This document shows, in pieces, positions 8,539 to 18,666 of a DNA stretch of 64,000 nucleotides. Under the pieces are notes generated by a model. The model saw only the letters and a list, made by a program, of their open reading frames with translations, ran no database searches and was not told the DNA's origin. The DNA lies in assembly GCF_002007205.1 (NCBI RefSeq), contig NZ_LAZS01000014.1, positions 310,001 through 374,000 on the forward strand, read 5' to 3'. Every line of letters starts with the position of its first letter. Position 1 is the stretch's first letter. Source of the stretch: Ensifer adhaerens (lineage in GTDB: Bacteria; Pseudomonadota; Alphaproteobacteria; Rhizobiales; Rhizobiaceae). The position numbers and the translations under genes were made by a program.

Positions 8539-8856
8539 TCAACCGGCAATTTCGATGTCGTAGACGAGAATGCCGGCGACACCGCCCTCAGCGGCCCCGA
8601 CGATCTTGGCACCGGTCTTGCGATGCTCCTCGTCCTCAAGATAGGCATCGCGCGCCACCGCGTCAGTGAAATCGACGATGAAGCCTTCGGCAAAGCCCTT
8701 GTCCATGCCCACTTCCGGGCTGACATTGGCGCCGATATGGGCGGCAAGGAATCCCGGTAGCCGGGCCTTCAGCGCGGCAATCTCCCCGAAGATCACCGCC
8801 TTCTCCTCGCTGGAGATTTCGGCGCGGAAGCGGATGAAGACGCAATGGCGGATCAT
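8539..8856 (-). CDS. Dabb (stress-responsive alpha/beta barrel) protein
   Basis: A 105-residue dimeric alpha-beta barrel (Dabb) domain protein. The opening MIRHCVFIRFR, the central PGFLAAHIGANVSPE and FIVDFTDAVARDAYL are typical. Members include ring-cyclising or decarboxylating enzymes and unassigned proteins. It sits between a GMC oxidoreductase (7 bases upstream) and glycerate kinase (abutting stop to start), so it is almost surely co-expressed and may act on an unstable intermediate made by the oxidoreductase. The precise reaction is unknown. Confidence 0.8.
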   Translation of the reverse strand: MIRHCVFIRFRAEISSEEKAVIFGEIAALKARLPGFLAAHIGANVSPEVGMDKGFAEGFIVDFTDAVARDAYLEDEEHRKTGAKIVGAAEGGVAGILVYDIEIAG

Positions 8857-8863
8857 GGGGACC

Positions 8864-10519
8864 TCAACGGATATCGGCGCGGGCGCGCGGGCGGCTGTCG
8901 TTGCGTTCGTGGGCGAAGATCGCCGGCGGCAGGGGCTGGCGCTCGCGGATGATGTCGGCGCCCTTCTCGCCCATCATGATCGTCGGCCCATTGGTGTTGC
9001 AAGAGGGAACGCGCGGCATCACCGAGCTGTCGCAGACGCGCAGGCCTTCGAGCCCGCGCACTTTCAGGTCGAGACCGACGACGGCCATCGCGTCCGTGCC
9101 CATCTTGCAGGTGCCGACGGGGTGATGATCGGTCTTGGCATTGGCGCAGCCATAGTCGAAGAACTGCTCGTCGCTGGCGACCGAATTGCCCGGCAGACGC
9201 TCCGCAAGCACGAAGGGCTTGAGTGCCGCCTGCTGCATGATTTCGCGGGCGATCTTCAAGCCCTCGATCGACATCTTGCGATCATGCGGGTCCTCCCAAT
9301 AGTTGGGGTCGATCAGGGGCGCTGCCGCCGGATCGGATGAGGATAGCCGCACCGTGCCGCGCGAGCGCGGGTGCAGATAGGCGGAGTTGAGCGTTACGCC
9401 GGCATTCTTCAGCTTTTCGACGCCCGCCTCGATGCCGGAGCCGAGACCCAGATGGAACTGGATATCGGGCGAACGGGCGTTCGGATCGGCATACCAGAAG
9501 CCGCCGGTCTCAAACAGCGAGGACGCGACCGGGCCGGAGCGGAACAGCACGTATTGCAGCCCAGCCCATAGCGTACGATGGAGTTTTGCGACACCGTCAT
9601 AGGTGTGGTCGCCGGTGCATTCGGAGATGACGAAGAGATCAAGGTGATCCTGCAGGTTGCCGCCGACACCCGGCAGGTCGTGTTTCACCGAAACACCGAC
9701 CGACTTTAGGTGGTCCGCCGGGCCGATGCCGGATTGCAAGAGCAGCTTCGGCGATCCGATGGCGCCGGAGGAAACGAGCACTTCGCGCTCCGCCCGGATG
9801 ATTTCGCTGCCCTTGGCCGTGACGACTTCCACGCCGACAGCGCGCGTGCCCTCGAGCACGATCCGCGCGACGCGCGCGCCGGTGCGGACTGTAAGATTGC
9901 GGCGGTCCTTGATCGGCGAGAGGTAGGCAAGCGACGCGCTGGAGCGGCGGCGGTTGCGCTGGGTGAGCTGGTAGAAGCCGACGCCCGCCTGCTGGCGGCC
10001 GTTGAAATCGTGGTTGTAGGGAATGCCGAGTTCCTGGCCGGCGCGGATATAGGCATCGCAGATCGGCAGCGCCGAGACCGGCATCGAGACGCCGAGCGGA
10101 CCGCCATAGGCATGGTAGTCGTCGGCAAAGCGCTGGTTGTCTTCGGCGCGCTTGAAGTAGGGAAGCACGCTGCGATAGTCCCAGCCGCTGCAGCCGTCCT
10201 CAGAGGCCCAGAGATCGTAGTCGGCGGCGTTGCCGCGCGTATAGAGCTGGGCGTTGATCGAGGAGCCGCCGCCGATCACCTTGGCCTGGGTATAGCGCAG
10301 CACCCTGCCCTTCATGTGCTTCTGCGGCACGGTCTCCCAGCCCCAGCTGGCAACGCCCTTGGTCATCTTGGCAAAGCCTGCCGGCATATGAAAAAGCGGA
10401 TTCCAGTCGCCGCCGCCGGCCTCCAGCAGCAGCACGCGCACCGCCGGATCCTCGGAGAGCCGGTTGGCAAGAACGCAGCCGGCCGGGCCGGCGCCGGTGA
10501 TGATGTAGTCGTAGCTCAT
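8864..10519 (-). CDS. GMC family FAD oxidoreductase (choline dehydrogenase-like)
   Basis: A 551-residue glucose-methanol-choline oxidoreductase. The Rossmann motif ITGAGPAGCVLANRL starts at residue 7 and VIGGGSSINAQLYTRG near residue 80 is a family signature. The catalytic pair fits His466 in HHPVGTCKMG and Asn510 in NTNGPTIMMGEKGAD. It should oxidise a primary or secondary alcohol with FAD and pass electrons to a membrane acceptor. It leads an operon with a Dabb protein and glycerate kinase. A perfect 18-bp palindrome matching the operator of the LacI gene at 23569-24636 lies 25 bases upstream. This is not a standard betA locus: no BetB or BetI neighbours are seen. The substrate is unknown. 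Confidence 0.88.
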   Translation of the reverse strand: MSYDYIITGAGPAGCVLANRLSEDPAVRVLLLEAGGGDWNPLFHMPAGFAKMTKGVASWGWETVPQKHMKGRVLRYTQAKVIGGGSSINAQLYTRGNAADYDLWASEDGCSGWDYRSVLPYFKRAEDNQRFADDYHAYGGPLGVSMPVSALPICDAYIRAGQELGIPYNHDFNGRQQAGVGFYQLTQRNRRRSSASLAYLSPIKDRRNLTVRTGARVARIVLEGTRAVGVEVVTAKGSEIIRAEREVLVSSGAIGSPKLLLQSGIGPADHLKSVGVSVKHDLPGVGGNLQDHLDLFVISECTGDHTYDGVAKLHRTLWAGLQYVLFRSGPVASSLFETGGFWYADPNARSPDIQFHLGLGSGIEAGVEKLKNAGVTLNSAYLHPRSRGTVRLSSSDPAAAPLIDPNYWEDPHDRKMSIEGLKIAREIMQQAALKPFVLAERLPGNSVASDEQFFDYGCANAKTDHHPVGTCKMGTDAMAVVGLDLKVRGLEGLRVCDSSVMPRVPSCNTNGPTIMMGEKGADIIRERQPLPPAIFAHERNDSRPRARADIR

Positions 10520-10543
10520 TCCCTGTTTTCCTCCGCCGCCGTC

Positions 10544-10561
10544 ATTTGGAACGTTCCAAAT
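10544..10561. promoter_or_regulatory. LacI-type operator upstream of the GMC-Dabb-glycerate kinase operon
   Basis: ATTTGGAACGTTCCAAAT is a perfect 18-bp palindrome with the central CG usual for LacI-family sites. It is nearly identical to the palindrome in front of the LacI gene ending at 24636, so the two units probably share a repressor. Confidence 0.75.
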
Positions 10562-10620
10562 TTTCGACGTAAAAATGTCAAACCCGCTCGCTGACGAGCC
10601 TTTCTGCGTCCTGTCTGTGT

Positions 10621-11400
10621 CTAGAGTCGGCCGATCGAAAGCCCGCCATCCGCCTGGATGACCGAACCCGTGGCAAAGCCGAATTTGCCGCCGGCAAGCC
10701 CGGCCGCGATGTTGCCGATATCCTCGGGCTCGCCCCAGCGCCGCATCGGCACCAGCCCGCCACTGATCAGCGAGTCATATTTTCCCGAAACGCCGGCCGT
10801 CATGTCGGAGCGGATGATGCCCGGCCGGATCTCGAACACGGAGATGCCTGAACTGGCAAGCCGCAGCGCCAGCCCCTGGCTGAAGGCGGCAAGCCCGGCC
10901 TTGGTCATGCAATAGTCGAGGCGCTCCGGCGACGTCATCGTCGCCGACACCGAGGTGATGTTGATGATCGAGCGTGGCGTCACGTCGGCCGGGTCAGTCA
11001 GCATCGACACCAGCACGGCCTGGGTGAAAAACACCGTGCCCCGCAGGTTGGTGGCGACGATCGTGTCGAAATTTTCCGGCAGCAGATCGAGGAAATCGCC
11101 CCGGACGGCCGAAGCGATACCGGCATTGTTGACGAGGCAGCGGATCGGCCCGAGCTCGGCGCGGACCCGCTCGACGGTCGCCGCATGCCCGCCGACATCG
11201 GCAAGGTTTGCCTCGATGTAGATCGCCCGGCCGTGCTCGCCGGAAAGTTCGGACAGCGTCTGGGCGGTTGTCGCGTCGGCCGCGCCGAGCCCGGTGATCG
11301 CGATATCGAAGCCTTCGCGGGCGAGCGAGCGGGCAACACCAAGGCCGATGCCACGGCGGCCGCCGGTGACGATGGCGACGGGGCGCGTCGATGACGTCAT
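10621..11400 (-). CDS. Short-chain dehydrogenase/reductase
   Basis: A 259-residue classical SDR. The cofactor motif TGGRRGIG is at residues 12-19, NNAG at 91-94 and the catalytic Tyr163-x3-Lys167 in YCMTK. PGIIRSDMT and the C-terminal GSVIQADGG are standard. The ATG overlaps the stop of the upstream GMC oxidoreductase gene as ATGA, so the longer reading frame extending to 12345 is spurious. It is the last gene of the ABC importer-GMC-SDR operon and probably reduces or oxidises a keto-sugar or polyol produced there. NCBI-style names such as 3-ketoacyl-ACP reductase would be misleading in this context. Confidence 0.88.
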   Translation of the reverse strand: MTSSTRPVAIVTGGRRGIGLGVARSLAREGFDIAITGLGAADATTAQTLSELSGEHGRAIYIEANLADVGGHAATVERVRAELGPIRCLVNNAGIASAVRGDFLDLLPENFDTIVATNLRGTVFFTQAVLVSMLTDPADVTPRSIINITSVSATMTSPERLDYCMTKAGLAAFSQGLALRLASSGISVFEIRPGIIRSDMTAGVSGKYDSLISGGLVPMRRWGEPEDIGNIAAGLAGGKFGFATGSVIQADGGLSIGRL

Positions 11401-12896
11401 GATCGGAACTCCCTGGTGACGATATGGTCGGCGACCCTGAGCGCCTGGGCGGCAACGGTCAGCGCCGGATTGACGGCGGCAGAGGTCGGCAGGCAGGCGG
11501 CGTCGACGACGAAGAGGTTCGGGTGATCGAAGGCGCGGCAATAGACGTCGAGCGGCGCGTCCTTCGGGTCCGTGCCCATGCGCACCGTGCCGCACTGATG
11601 CGACGGCGTGCGCTTGTCGAAGGCCTGGGATAGCACGATCGGATAGCCGGCGGCCTTGAAATGCGCGCGCATCTTCGCTTCGAGCCCGGAAAGCGCCTCC
11701 ATGTTGGAGCGCCGCCACTGCATGATGATGCCCTTGCCGTCGACCATGATGCGGCTTTCCGGGTTCGGCAGGTCCTCCGTCATCATGTACCAGTCGATCG
11801 CATGACCGGCCATGAGATCGAAGGCGAAGCGTGGCGCCCAGACCGGGGCATTGGCCTTGAGGATGTCGGCGTTGATCTTGCCGAGCAATTGCACATTGCC
11901 GAGCGGCAGGCCATTCCTGCCGCCGGTCAGGTAATAGTCGTTCAGCATCAGGGTCTTCTGGTAGACGCTGTCGTTGCGCTTGAACGGACTGATCGCCAGC
12001 ATGGCGCTGCAATTGTGGTTCATGAAGTTGCGACCGACCTGGTCGGACGCGTTGGCCAACCCCTTTCCGTCGCCGGAGCGCAAGAGGATCGCGGCCGAGT
12101 TGATCGCGCCTGCCGACAGGATCACCAGCTTCGGCGACAGTTTCTTCTTCTCGCCCCTGTGGGTGTAGTGGATCGCTTCGATCCGACCGCCTGGACCGGC
12201 CTCCAGCGTGTCGACATGGGCCGAGGTGATCAGCTCGACGTTGGGGTCCTTCAGCGCGGCGGCAAGCGACGCCGTCTCGGCATCCTTCTTTCCCGTTCCG
12301 GTGTTCGGAAATCCATCCCAGGGCGTGCGCCCGCCGGCAAGCCAAGTGTCGATATCGACGCCGAGTGGCAAGGTTGCCGGATGCAGCCCCTGTGCTTTCA
12401 GTTCGGCGCGGGCACGGGCGATGGCCGGCTCGTCCGGCACCGGGCCAAGAGGGTAGGACGAACTGTGGAACGGCTCCGTCGGGTCGTCGCCCAGTTCACC
12501 GCGTACCTCGAACAGTTGCTCGGCCTTGCCGTACCACGGCTCCAACTCCTCGTAAGCGAAGGGCCAGGCCGGCGAAATGCCGCCGAGATGCTGCATCTCG
12601 GTGAAATCCTCGGCCCGGTAGCGCAGCAACACCGCACCGAAGAGCTTGGAGTTGCCACCGACGAAGTAGAAGTTTCCCGGATTGAACTCGGTACCATCAG
12701 GCTCGCGCCACATCTCCCTCGGCCGGAAATGGCCCTTGACGAAGATGGAACTGTAGCTGCGCGCCTCCGGCGTGTCGGGCAGGCGCTCGCCACGCTCGAG
12801 GATGGTGATGCGGGCGCCTGAGCCGGCAAGCCCCGCAGCAACGGTGGAGCCGCCGATCCCCGACCCGATGATGACGATGTCCGGCTGCTCCTGCAT
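11397..12896 (-). CDS. GMC family oxidoreductase, sugar dehydrogenase-like
   Basis: A 499-residue flavoprotein with an N-terminal FAD motif IIGSGIGGSTVAAGL and the GMC_oxred_C end. His433 in SHQCGTVRMGTD and Asn476 in PTSAAVNPALTVAAQAL are the likely catalytic pair. This shorter form resembles pyranose oxidase and sugar 3-dehydrogenase-like GMC enzymes more than choline dehydrogenases, though their substrates cannot be read from sequence. It lies 6 bases after the ABC ATPase gene and overlaps the SDR gene by 4 bases. An imported glucose-like sugar or glycoside is therefore its probable substrate, oxidised to a keto-sugar. No signal peptide is visible, so it should act in the cytoplasm. Confidence 0.85.
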   Translation of the reverse strand: MQEQPDIVIIGSGIGGSTVAAGLAGSGARITILERGERLPDTPEARSYSSIFVKGHFRPREMWREPDGTEFNPGNFYFVGGNSKLFGAVLLRYRAEDFTEMQHLGGISPAWPFAYEELEPWYGKAEQLFEVRGELGDDPTEPFHSSSYPLGPVPDEPAIARARAELKAQGLHPATLPLGVDIDTWLAGGRTPWDGFPNTGTGKKDAETASLAAALKDPNVELITSAHVDTLEAGPGGRIEAIHYTHRGEKKKLSPKLVILSAGAINSAAILLRSGDGKGLANASDQVGRNFMNHNCSAMLAISPFKRNDSVYQKTLMLNDYYLTGGRNGLPLGNVQLLGKINADILKANAPVWAPRFAFDLMAGHAIDWYMMTEDLPNPESRIMVDGKGIIMQWRRSNMEALSGLEAKMRAHFKAAGYPIVLSQAFDKRTPSHQCGTVRMGTDPKDAPLDVYCRAFDHPNLFVVDAACLPTSAAVNPALTVAAQALRVADHIVTREFRS

Positions 12897-12902
12897 TGTT
12901 CG

Positions 12903-14018
<1,116 letters not shown>

Positions 14019-14022
14019 GAGC

Positions 14023-14904
14023 TTATCCTTTCACGGCGCCCGACATCAGGCCGCGAACGAAGTAGCGGCCGGACACGATGTAGACGATGAGCGTTGGCAG
14101 GGCGGCGAGGATCGCGCCCGCGAAGTGAACGTTGTATTCCTTGACCCCGGTCGAGGACGAAACGAGGTTGTTGAGCGCGACCGTCATCGGCGTCGAATAG
14201 GGGCCCGAGAAGGACGCGCCGAACAGGAAGTCGTTCCAGATGTTGGTGAACTGCCAGATGACCGATACGACGATGATCGGACCGGACGACGGCAACAGGA
14301 TGCGCCAGAAGATCTGGAAGAAACTCGCGCCGTCGATCTGCGCCGCGCGCACCAGCTCGGTCGGGAACGCTTCATAGTAGTTGCGGAAGTAGAGCGTCGT
14401 GAAGCCGATGCCGTAGATCACATGGACGAAGATCAGGCCCCAGATCGAACCGGCAAGCCCGAGGATGCCAAGGATGCGCGCCATCGGGATCAGCACGATC
14501 TGGAACGGGATGAAGCAGGACAGAAGCAGCATGCCGAAGAAGATGTTGGCACCCGGGAAGCGCCACTTCGTCAACACGTAGCCATTGAGCGCGCCGATGA
14601 TCGTCGAGATCGCCACGGCCGGCACGACCATCAGGATCGAGTTGATGAAGAAGGGTTTCAGGCCGGTCGGTTGCACGCCGATCTGCGCCGTCGACCAGGC
14701 CTGCAGCCAGGGCTCGATCGTAAAGGTTTGCGGCAGGTTGAGCATGCCGCCCTGGCGGATCTCGTCGAGCGGCTTCACCGAGTTCACAAGCATGACGTAG
14801 AGCGGCAGCAGCGAATAGAGCGCGAAGAGGATCAGCGCGGTATAGATCAACGCACGGGTGAGGCGGTTGTGCGAGATGATGTTGTCTGGGCTCGGAGCGC
14901 TCAT
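14023..14904 (-). CDS. Carbohydrate ABC transporter permease (MalG type)
   Basis: A 293-residue inner-membrane permease with six predicted transmembrane segments. The EAA loop reads YYEAFPTELVRAAQIDGAS, which docks on the ATPase. Its TGA lies within the ribosome-binding region of the ATPase gene. Its start codon shares one base with the stop of the other permease gene (TGATG). It belongs to the CUT1 glucose/oligosaccharide group. Confidence 0.93.
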   Translation of the reverse strand: MSAPSPDNIISHNRLTRALIYTALILFALYSLLPLYVMLVNSVKPLDEIRQGGMLNLPQTFTIEPWLQAWSTAQIGVQPTGLKPFFINSILMVVPAVAISTIIGALNGYVLTKWRFPGANIFFGMLLLSCFIPFQIVLIPMARILGILGLAGSIWGLIFVHVIYGIGFTTLYFRNYYEAFPTELVRAAQIDGASFFQIFWRILLPSSGPIIVVSVIWQFTNIWNDFLFGASFSGPYSTPMTVALNNLVSSSTGVKEYNVHFAGAILAALPTLIVYIVSGRYFVRGLMSGAVKG

Positions 14905-15782
14905 CAGCGTTTTGCTCCCCGGATTTCGGAATAGAGATACGGAACGATGATCGAGAAGATCATCACCAGCATGATGATCGCCGAAGACGCGCCGATGCCC
15001 ATCTGGTTGCGGGTAAACGTGTAGGAATACATGAAGGTCGCCGGCAGTTCGGTCGCCTGGCCCGGACCGCCTCCCGTCAAGGCGATGATCAGGTCGTAGG
15101 CCTTGATGGCGAGATGCGCGAGCACGACGAAGGCCGAGAGGAACACTGGCCGCATTAAAGGAATGATGATCCGGCGATAGATCGTCGACGTCTTGGCGCC
15201 GTCGATCTGTGCTGCCTTGATGATCTCGTTGTCGACCCCGCGAAGGCCCGCGAGGAACATCGCCATGATGAAGCCGGTCGATTGCCAGACGGCCGCGATG
15301 ACGACGCAGTAGATCGCGTAGTTGCGGTCCTTGATCCAGTTGAAGGAGAAGCTCTCCCAGCCCCAGAGATGCATGGTGTTCTCAAGCCCGATACCGGGAT
15401 CGAGAAACCACTTCCAGGCCGTGCCGGTGACGATGAAGGAAAGCGCCATCGGATAGAGATAGATCGGCCGCAGGAAGCCTTCGGCGCGGATCTTCTGGTC
15501 GAGCAGGATCGCAAGCCCGAGGCCAAGCACCGAGCAGATGGCGATGTAGAGCGCTGCGAAGATCGCCAGGTTGCTCACCGCCCGCCACCAATGCGGCAGC
15601 GCCCACAGCTTCACATAGTTGCTGAAACCGACGAAATTGTAGGACGGCAGCATCTTGCTGTCCGTCACCGACAGAAAGCCGGTATAGGCAATGAAACCAT
15701 AGACAAAGATCAGGACGATAAGGAAGCTCGGGGCAAGCACCAGCTTCGGTATCAGGTCCTGCAGGCGACTGCGGCTATCCAT
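14904..15782 (-). CDS. Carbohydrate ABC transporter permease (MalF type)
   Basis: A 292-residue permease with six transmembrane segments and the EAA-type loop VDNEIIKAAQIDGAKTSTIY. It pairs with the MalG-type subunit encoded next. A 173-base gap separates it from the receptor gene; that gap holds a stable hairpin, so the permease is probably made in smaller amounts than the receptor from one transcript. Confidence 0.93.
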   Translation of the reverse strand: MDSRSRLQDLIPKLVLAPSFLIVLIFVYGFIAYTGFLSVTDSKMLPSYNFVGFSNYVKLWALPHWWRAVSNLAIFAALYIAICSVLGLGLAILLDQKIRAEGFLRPIYLYPMALSFIVTGTAWKWFLDPGIGLENTMHLWGWESFSFNWIKDRNYAIYCVVIAAVWQSTGFIMAMFLAGLRGVDNEIIKAAQIDGAKTSTIYRRIIIPLMRPVFLSAFVVLAHLAIKAYDLIIALTGGGPGQATELPATFMYSYTFTRNQMGIGASSAIIMLVMIFSIIVPYLYSEIRGAKR

Positions 15783-15920
15783 GAACGTTCACCACTTCTG
15801 GCGCGGCCGTCGGGAAGTCCCTGATATCGGCATCCGCGCGAGGTTCTGGGTATCGAAGCGCCCTTCCCCGCGTCCTATTGGCCACGGCGGTACGACGACG
15901 CTTGCATGTCGGAATGGGTG

Positions 15921-15946
15921 TCCGGGGCGCGCCTCTGCGCCCCGGA
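15921..15946 (-). other. Intercistronic mRNA hairpin after the receptor gene
   Basis: TCCGGGGCGC pairs perfectly with GCGCCCCGGA around a 6-base loop, 10 bases after the receptor stop. No T-run follows on the coding strand. Such stems usually protect the 3' end of receptor mRNA and lower expression of the permeases. Confidence 0.6.
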
Positions 15947-15955
15947 ACGAGCCCG

Positions 15956-17200
15956 TTACTTCGCGGCCTCGACCGCAGTGACCAGTTCCTTGACGGCCTG
16001 TTCGGACGTCAGTTCGCCGTTGAACTCACGCGTCACGACGTCGTAGATCGCGTTCTTGACGGCAGCCGGGTTGGCATGGCCGTGGGCCATCGAACCGAAG
16101 AGCTTGCCGCTGCTGTTGGCTTCGGCGAGGTCCTTGATGCCCTTCTTGCCGCAATCGTCGAAGGCTGTGTCCGGAACGTCGGTGCGGGCCGGAACCGAAC
16201 CCTTGACGACGTTGAACGCCGACTGGAAGGTCGGGCTTTCGATGGCCGACGCCATGGCGAGCTGGGCCGGAACCTTGTCGTCGGCAACCTTGAACATCGC
16301 GAACTGGTCGGAGTTGAAGGTGACAGAACCTTGCGTGCCCGGGAAGCGCATGCAGACGAAGTCGGTGCCCGGCACCTTCTTGGCCTTCAGGAATTCGCCC
16401 TTCGCCCAGTCGCCCATGAACTGCAGGCCGGCCTTGTTCTCGATGACCATGGCGGAAGCGAGGTTCCAGTCACGGCCCGAGAAGTTGTCGTCGACATAGG
16501 AACGCAGCTTCGTCATGCGATCGAAGGCCTCTTTCATCTTGTCGCCGCCGAGCGCTGCCGGGTCGAGGTCGATGAAGGCCTGCTTGTAGAAGTCGGTGCC
16601 GAGCGAAAGCACGACGGCGTCGAAGATCGTCGCATCCTGCCAGGGCTGGCCGCCATGGGCGACCGGGGTGATCCCCTGAGCCTTGAAGTTGTCGAGCAAC
16701 GCGATCAGCTCGTCCCAGTTGGTCGGCTCCTTGCCGCCAGCCTTGTCGAGTGCGGCCTTGTTGATCCAGACCCAGTTGGTCGAATGCACGTTGACCGGCG
16801 CTGCAATCCAGTGACCGTCATACTTCGAGAACTGCTGCAGGGCGGTCGGGACCACCTTGTCCCAACCTTCCTTGGCAGCGGTCTCGTCGAGGTTGCCGAG
16901 CGCGCCTTCCTTGGCCCAGTCGAGAATGTCGAAGCCGAGCATCTGTACCGCGGTCGGGGCGTTGCCCGCGGTCACGCGCGCGCGCAGAACGGTCATGGCT
17001 TCCGTACCGCCACCACCGGCAACCGGCATGTCGGTCCAGGAAATACCCTTGCTTTCCAGATCCTTCTTCAGAACGTCGAGTGCGGCGGCTTCGCCACCGG
17101 ATGTCCACCAGTGCAGAACTTCCACATTCTCTGCTGCCCGCACGGCGGTGGCCGCCATCATCAGCGCCACAACGGCCGTCGTCGTCATCAACTTGCGCAT
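15956..17200 (-). CDS. Sugar ABC transporter substrate-binding protein (glucose/GtsA-like)
   Basis: A 414-residue periplasmic receptor. A Sec signal peptide covers residues 1-22 (cleavage near VRA/AEN). The mature start [19 protein letters not shown] and [18 protein letters not shown] resemble glucose/mannose receptors of the Pseudomonas GtsA type. GGAGG precedes the ATG. It heads the operon with two permeases, ATPase, GMC oxidoreductase and SDR. A LacI gene diverges from it, and AAACGTT palindromes lie in the shared region. A glucose-like monosaccharide or small glycoside is the best guess for the ligand. Confidence 0.9.
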   Translation of the reverse strand: MRKLMTTTAVVALMMAATAVRAAENVEVLHWWTSGGEAAALDVLKKDLESKGISWTDMPVAGGGGTEAMTVLRARVTAGNAPTAVQMLGFDILDWAKEGALGNLDETAAKEGWDKVVPTALQQFSKYDGHWIAAPVNVHSTNWVWINKAALDKAGGKEPTNWDELIALLDNFKAQGITPVAHGGQPWQDATIFDAVVLSLGTDFYKQAFIDLDPAALGGDKMKEAFDRMTKLRSYVDDNFSGRDWNLASAMVIENKAGLQFMGDWAKGEFLKAKKVPGTDFVCMRFPGTQGSVTFNSDQFAMFKVADDKVPAQLAMASAIESPTFQSAFNVVKGSVPARTDVPDTAFDDCGKKGIKDLAEANSSGKLFGSMAHGHANPAAVKNAIYDVVTREFNGELTSEQAVKELVTAVEAAK

Positions 17201-17280
17201 CGTTTTCCTCCCGTTTGCAAGTTAACGAGGCGGAACCTCCTCCACCCCGGAATTCGCGCCGCTTCAGCCAGCGGCTGGCC

Positions 17281-17298
17281 ATTTAAAACGTTATAAAT
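17281..17298. promoter_or_regulatory. Putative LacI operator upstream of the ABC operon
   Basis: ATTTAAAACGTTATAAAT is an 18-bp palindrome with one mismatch and a central CG. It lies 81 bases upstream of the receptor start in the 302-base divergent region before the LacI gene. The rest of that region is AT-rich promoter DNA with no gene. Confidence 0.6.
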
Positions 17299-17416
17299 TC
17301 AGCAAGTCAAGCATTCCGCCATTTTGTATTTTAGCACCTTCGGAACCGTTTGAATTTACTGAATTATATAGCACACATTAGCTATTGCAGCGCAGCAAAC
17401 TATGCCGCGATGCGAG

Positions 17417-17433
17417 ATTTAAAACGTTTGCAT
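17417..17433. promoter_or_regulatory. Second, weaker LacI-type site near the regulator gene
   Basis: ATTTAAAACGTTTGCAT repeats the left half and centre of the other site but its right half is degenerate. It is about 70 bases before the LacI start, a fitting place for autoregulation or looping. Confidence 0.4.
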
Positions 17434-17502
17434 GATTCGATTGCTTAAGCGTTCCGGCCACGTTACAAAACCCGCTCTTGCCCGCTCTCAGGATAACTAG
17501 CA

Positions 17503-18567
17503 TTGGCCGATCCCTCCAAGCCCGCCCACCCCGAAGACAGCGGTGTCACCGCCAAACGCGGCAAGCCGACCCTTCGCACGATCGCGGAAATCACCGGCCT
17601 TGCGGTCACCACCGTCTCGCGCGCGCTCTCCGAGGCGCCGCAAATCTCCATCGAGACGCGCAAACGGGTGCGCGAGGTCGCCGATGAGATCGGCTACTCG
17701 CCCGACCGCGCCGCCCAGCGCCTGAAAACCGGCCGCACAAACGTCATCGGCGTGCTGCTCGACCCGCACGAGGAAATCCTCGGCTACGGCACGTCGATCA
17801 TGAGCGGCATCGCCAAGGCGCTGCAGGGCACCGCCTACCACCTGATCGTCATGCCGAACTTCTTGAACTCGACCAATGTCGAGGCGGTCAACTACATCAC
17901 CCGCAACGGCATGGCTGACGGCCTGATCTTCTCGCGCACGGAGCCGCTCGATCCGCGCGTCCGGCTGCTTTCCGATCTCGGCTTTCCCTTCGTCACCCAT
18001 GGGCGAACGGAGCTTTCGACCCCGCACGCCTATGTCGATTACGACAACTTCACCTTTTCCTACCAGGCGACGAAGCGCCTGATCGCCAAGGGCAGGCGCA
18101 AGCCGGCGCTGATCAGCGGTCCCGCAGGCTTTACCTTCGCCGGCCATCTCCAGCACGGCTTCATGACCGCGGTGCGCGAAGCCGGCTGCGCCTACGAAAT
18201 CCTCTCCGGCATCGATCTCGACAGTCCGGCCGGCGCCATCCGCGACAGGGTCCGCCAGCGCTACGCCGAGCCCGATCCGCCGGACAGTTTCATGTGCGGC
18301 GGCGAGGTCTGCGCGCTCGCGACCATCACCGGCATGAGCGATTGCGGGCTGACGCTCGGCCGAGAATACGACATCATCGCCAAGCAGACCTCGCATCTCC
18401 TGAGTGCCATCCAGCCGCAGGTCGAGACCATCTACGAGGACCTGACGGCGACCGGCGAGGACATGGGCCGGGTGCTGCTGCAGAAGATCGGCGGCGAAAG
18501 CGACGTCAGCAAGCTGCAACTGCTGCTCTGTCCGCAGATTCCATCGAGTTTCGGCACGCCCGGCTGA
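17503..18567 (+). CDS. LacI family transcriptional regulator (ABC operon)
   Basis: A 354-residue repressor. The HTH LRTIAEITGLAVTTVSRAL begins at residue 24 and the hinge GYSPDRAAQRLKTGRTNVIG follows. The rest is a periplasmic-binding-protein-like ligand domain. The frame opens with TTG, preceded by AGGATAAC; no better ATG is in frame nearby. It diverges from the sugar receptor gene, so it most likely represses that operon and is released by the imported sugar or a derivative. Confidence 0.92.
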   Translation: MADPSKPAHPEDSGVTAKRGKPTLRTIAEITGLAVTTVSRALSEAPQISIETRKRVREVADEIGYSPDRAAQRLKTGRTNVIGVLLDPHEEILGYGTSIMSGIAKALQGTAYHLIVMPNFLNSTNVEAVNYITRNGMADGLIFSRTEPLDPRVRLLSDLGFPFVTHGRTELSTPHAYVDYDNFTFSYQATKRLIAKGRRKPALISGPAGFTFAGHLQHGFMTAVREAGCAYEILSGIDLDSPAGAIRDRVRQRYAEPDPPDSFMCGGEVCALATITGMSDCGLTLGREYDIIAKQTSHLLSAIQPQVETIYEDLTATGEDMGRVLLQKIGGESDVSKLQLLLCPQIPSSFGTPG

Positions 18568-18587
18568 GCAGGCGGAACGCAGCGGCA

Positions 18588-18611
18588 AGGCGGCACCGTA
18601 CGGTGCTGCCT
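18588..18611. terminator. Hairpin between convergent LacI and aldehyde dehydrogenase genes
   Basis: AGGCGGCACCG pairs with CGGTGCTGCCT around TA with one G-T pair, 20 bases after the LacI stop. The loop is very tight and no clear T-run follows, so its strength as a terminator is uncertain. Confidence 0.45.
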
Positions 18612-18666
18612 CCTGCCCCAATGTTCCCCCCTTCGTCCGCATGTCCTTTCCTCCTTCGATCCAGCC

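Noticed and set aside
10621-12345. A 574-codon frame covering the SDR gene and extending far upstream
   Set aside because: Only the last 259 codons encode an SDR. The rest lies out of frame within the GMC oxidoreductase gene, and an ATGA overlap marks the true start at 11400.
17417-17433. A full-strength operator before the LacI gene of the ABC system
   Set aside because: Only the left half and centre match the site at 17281-17298. It is listed as a weak site and not counted as a second full operator.
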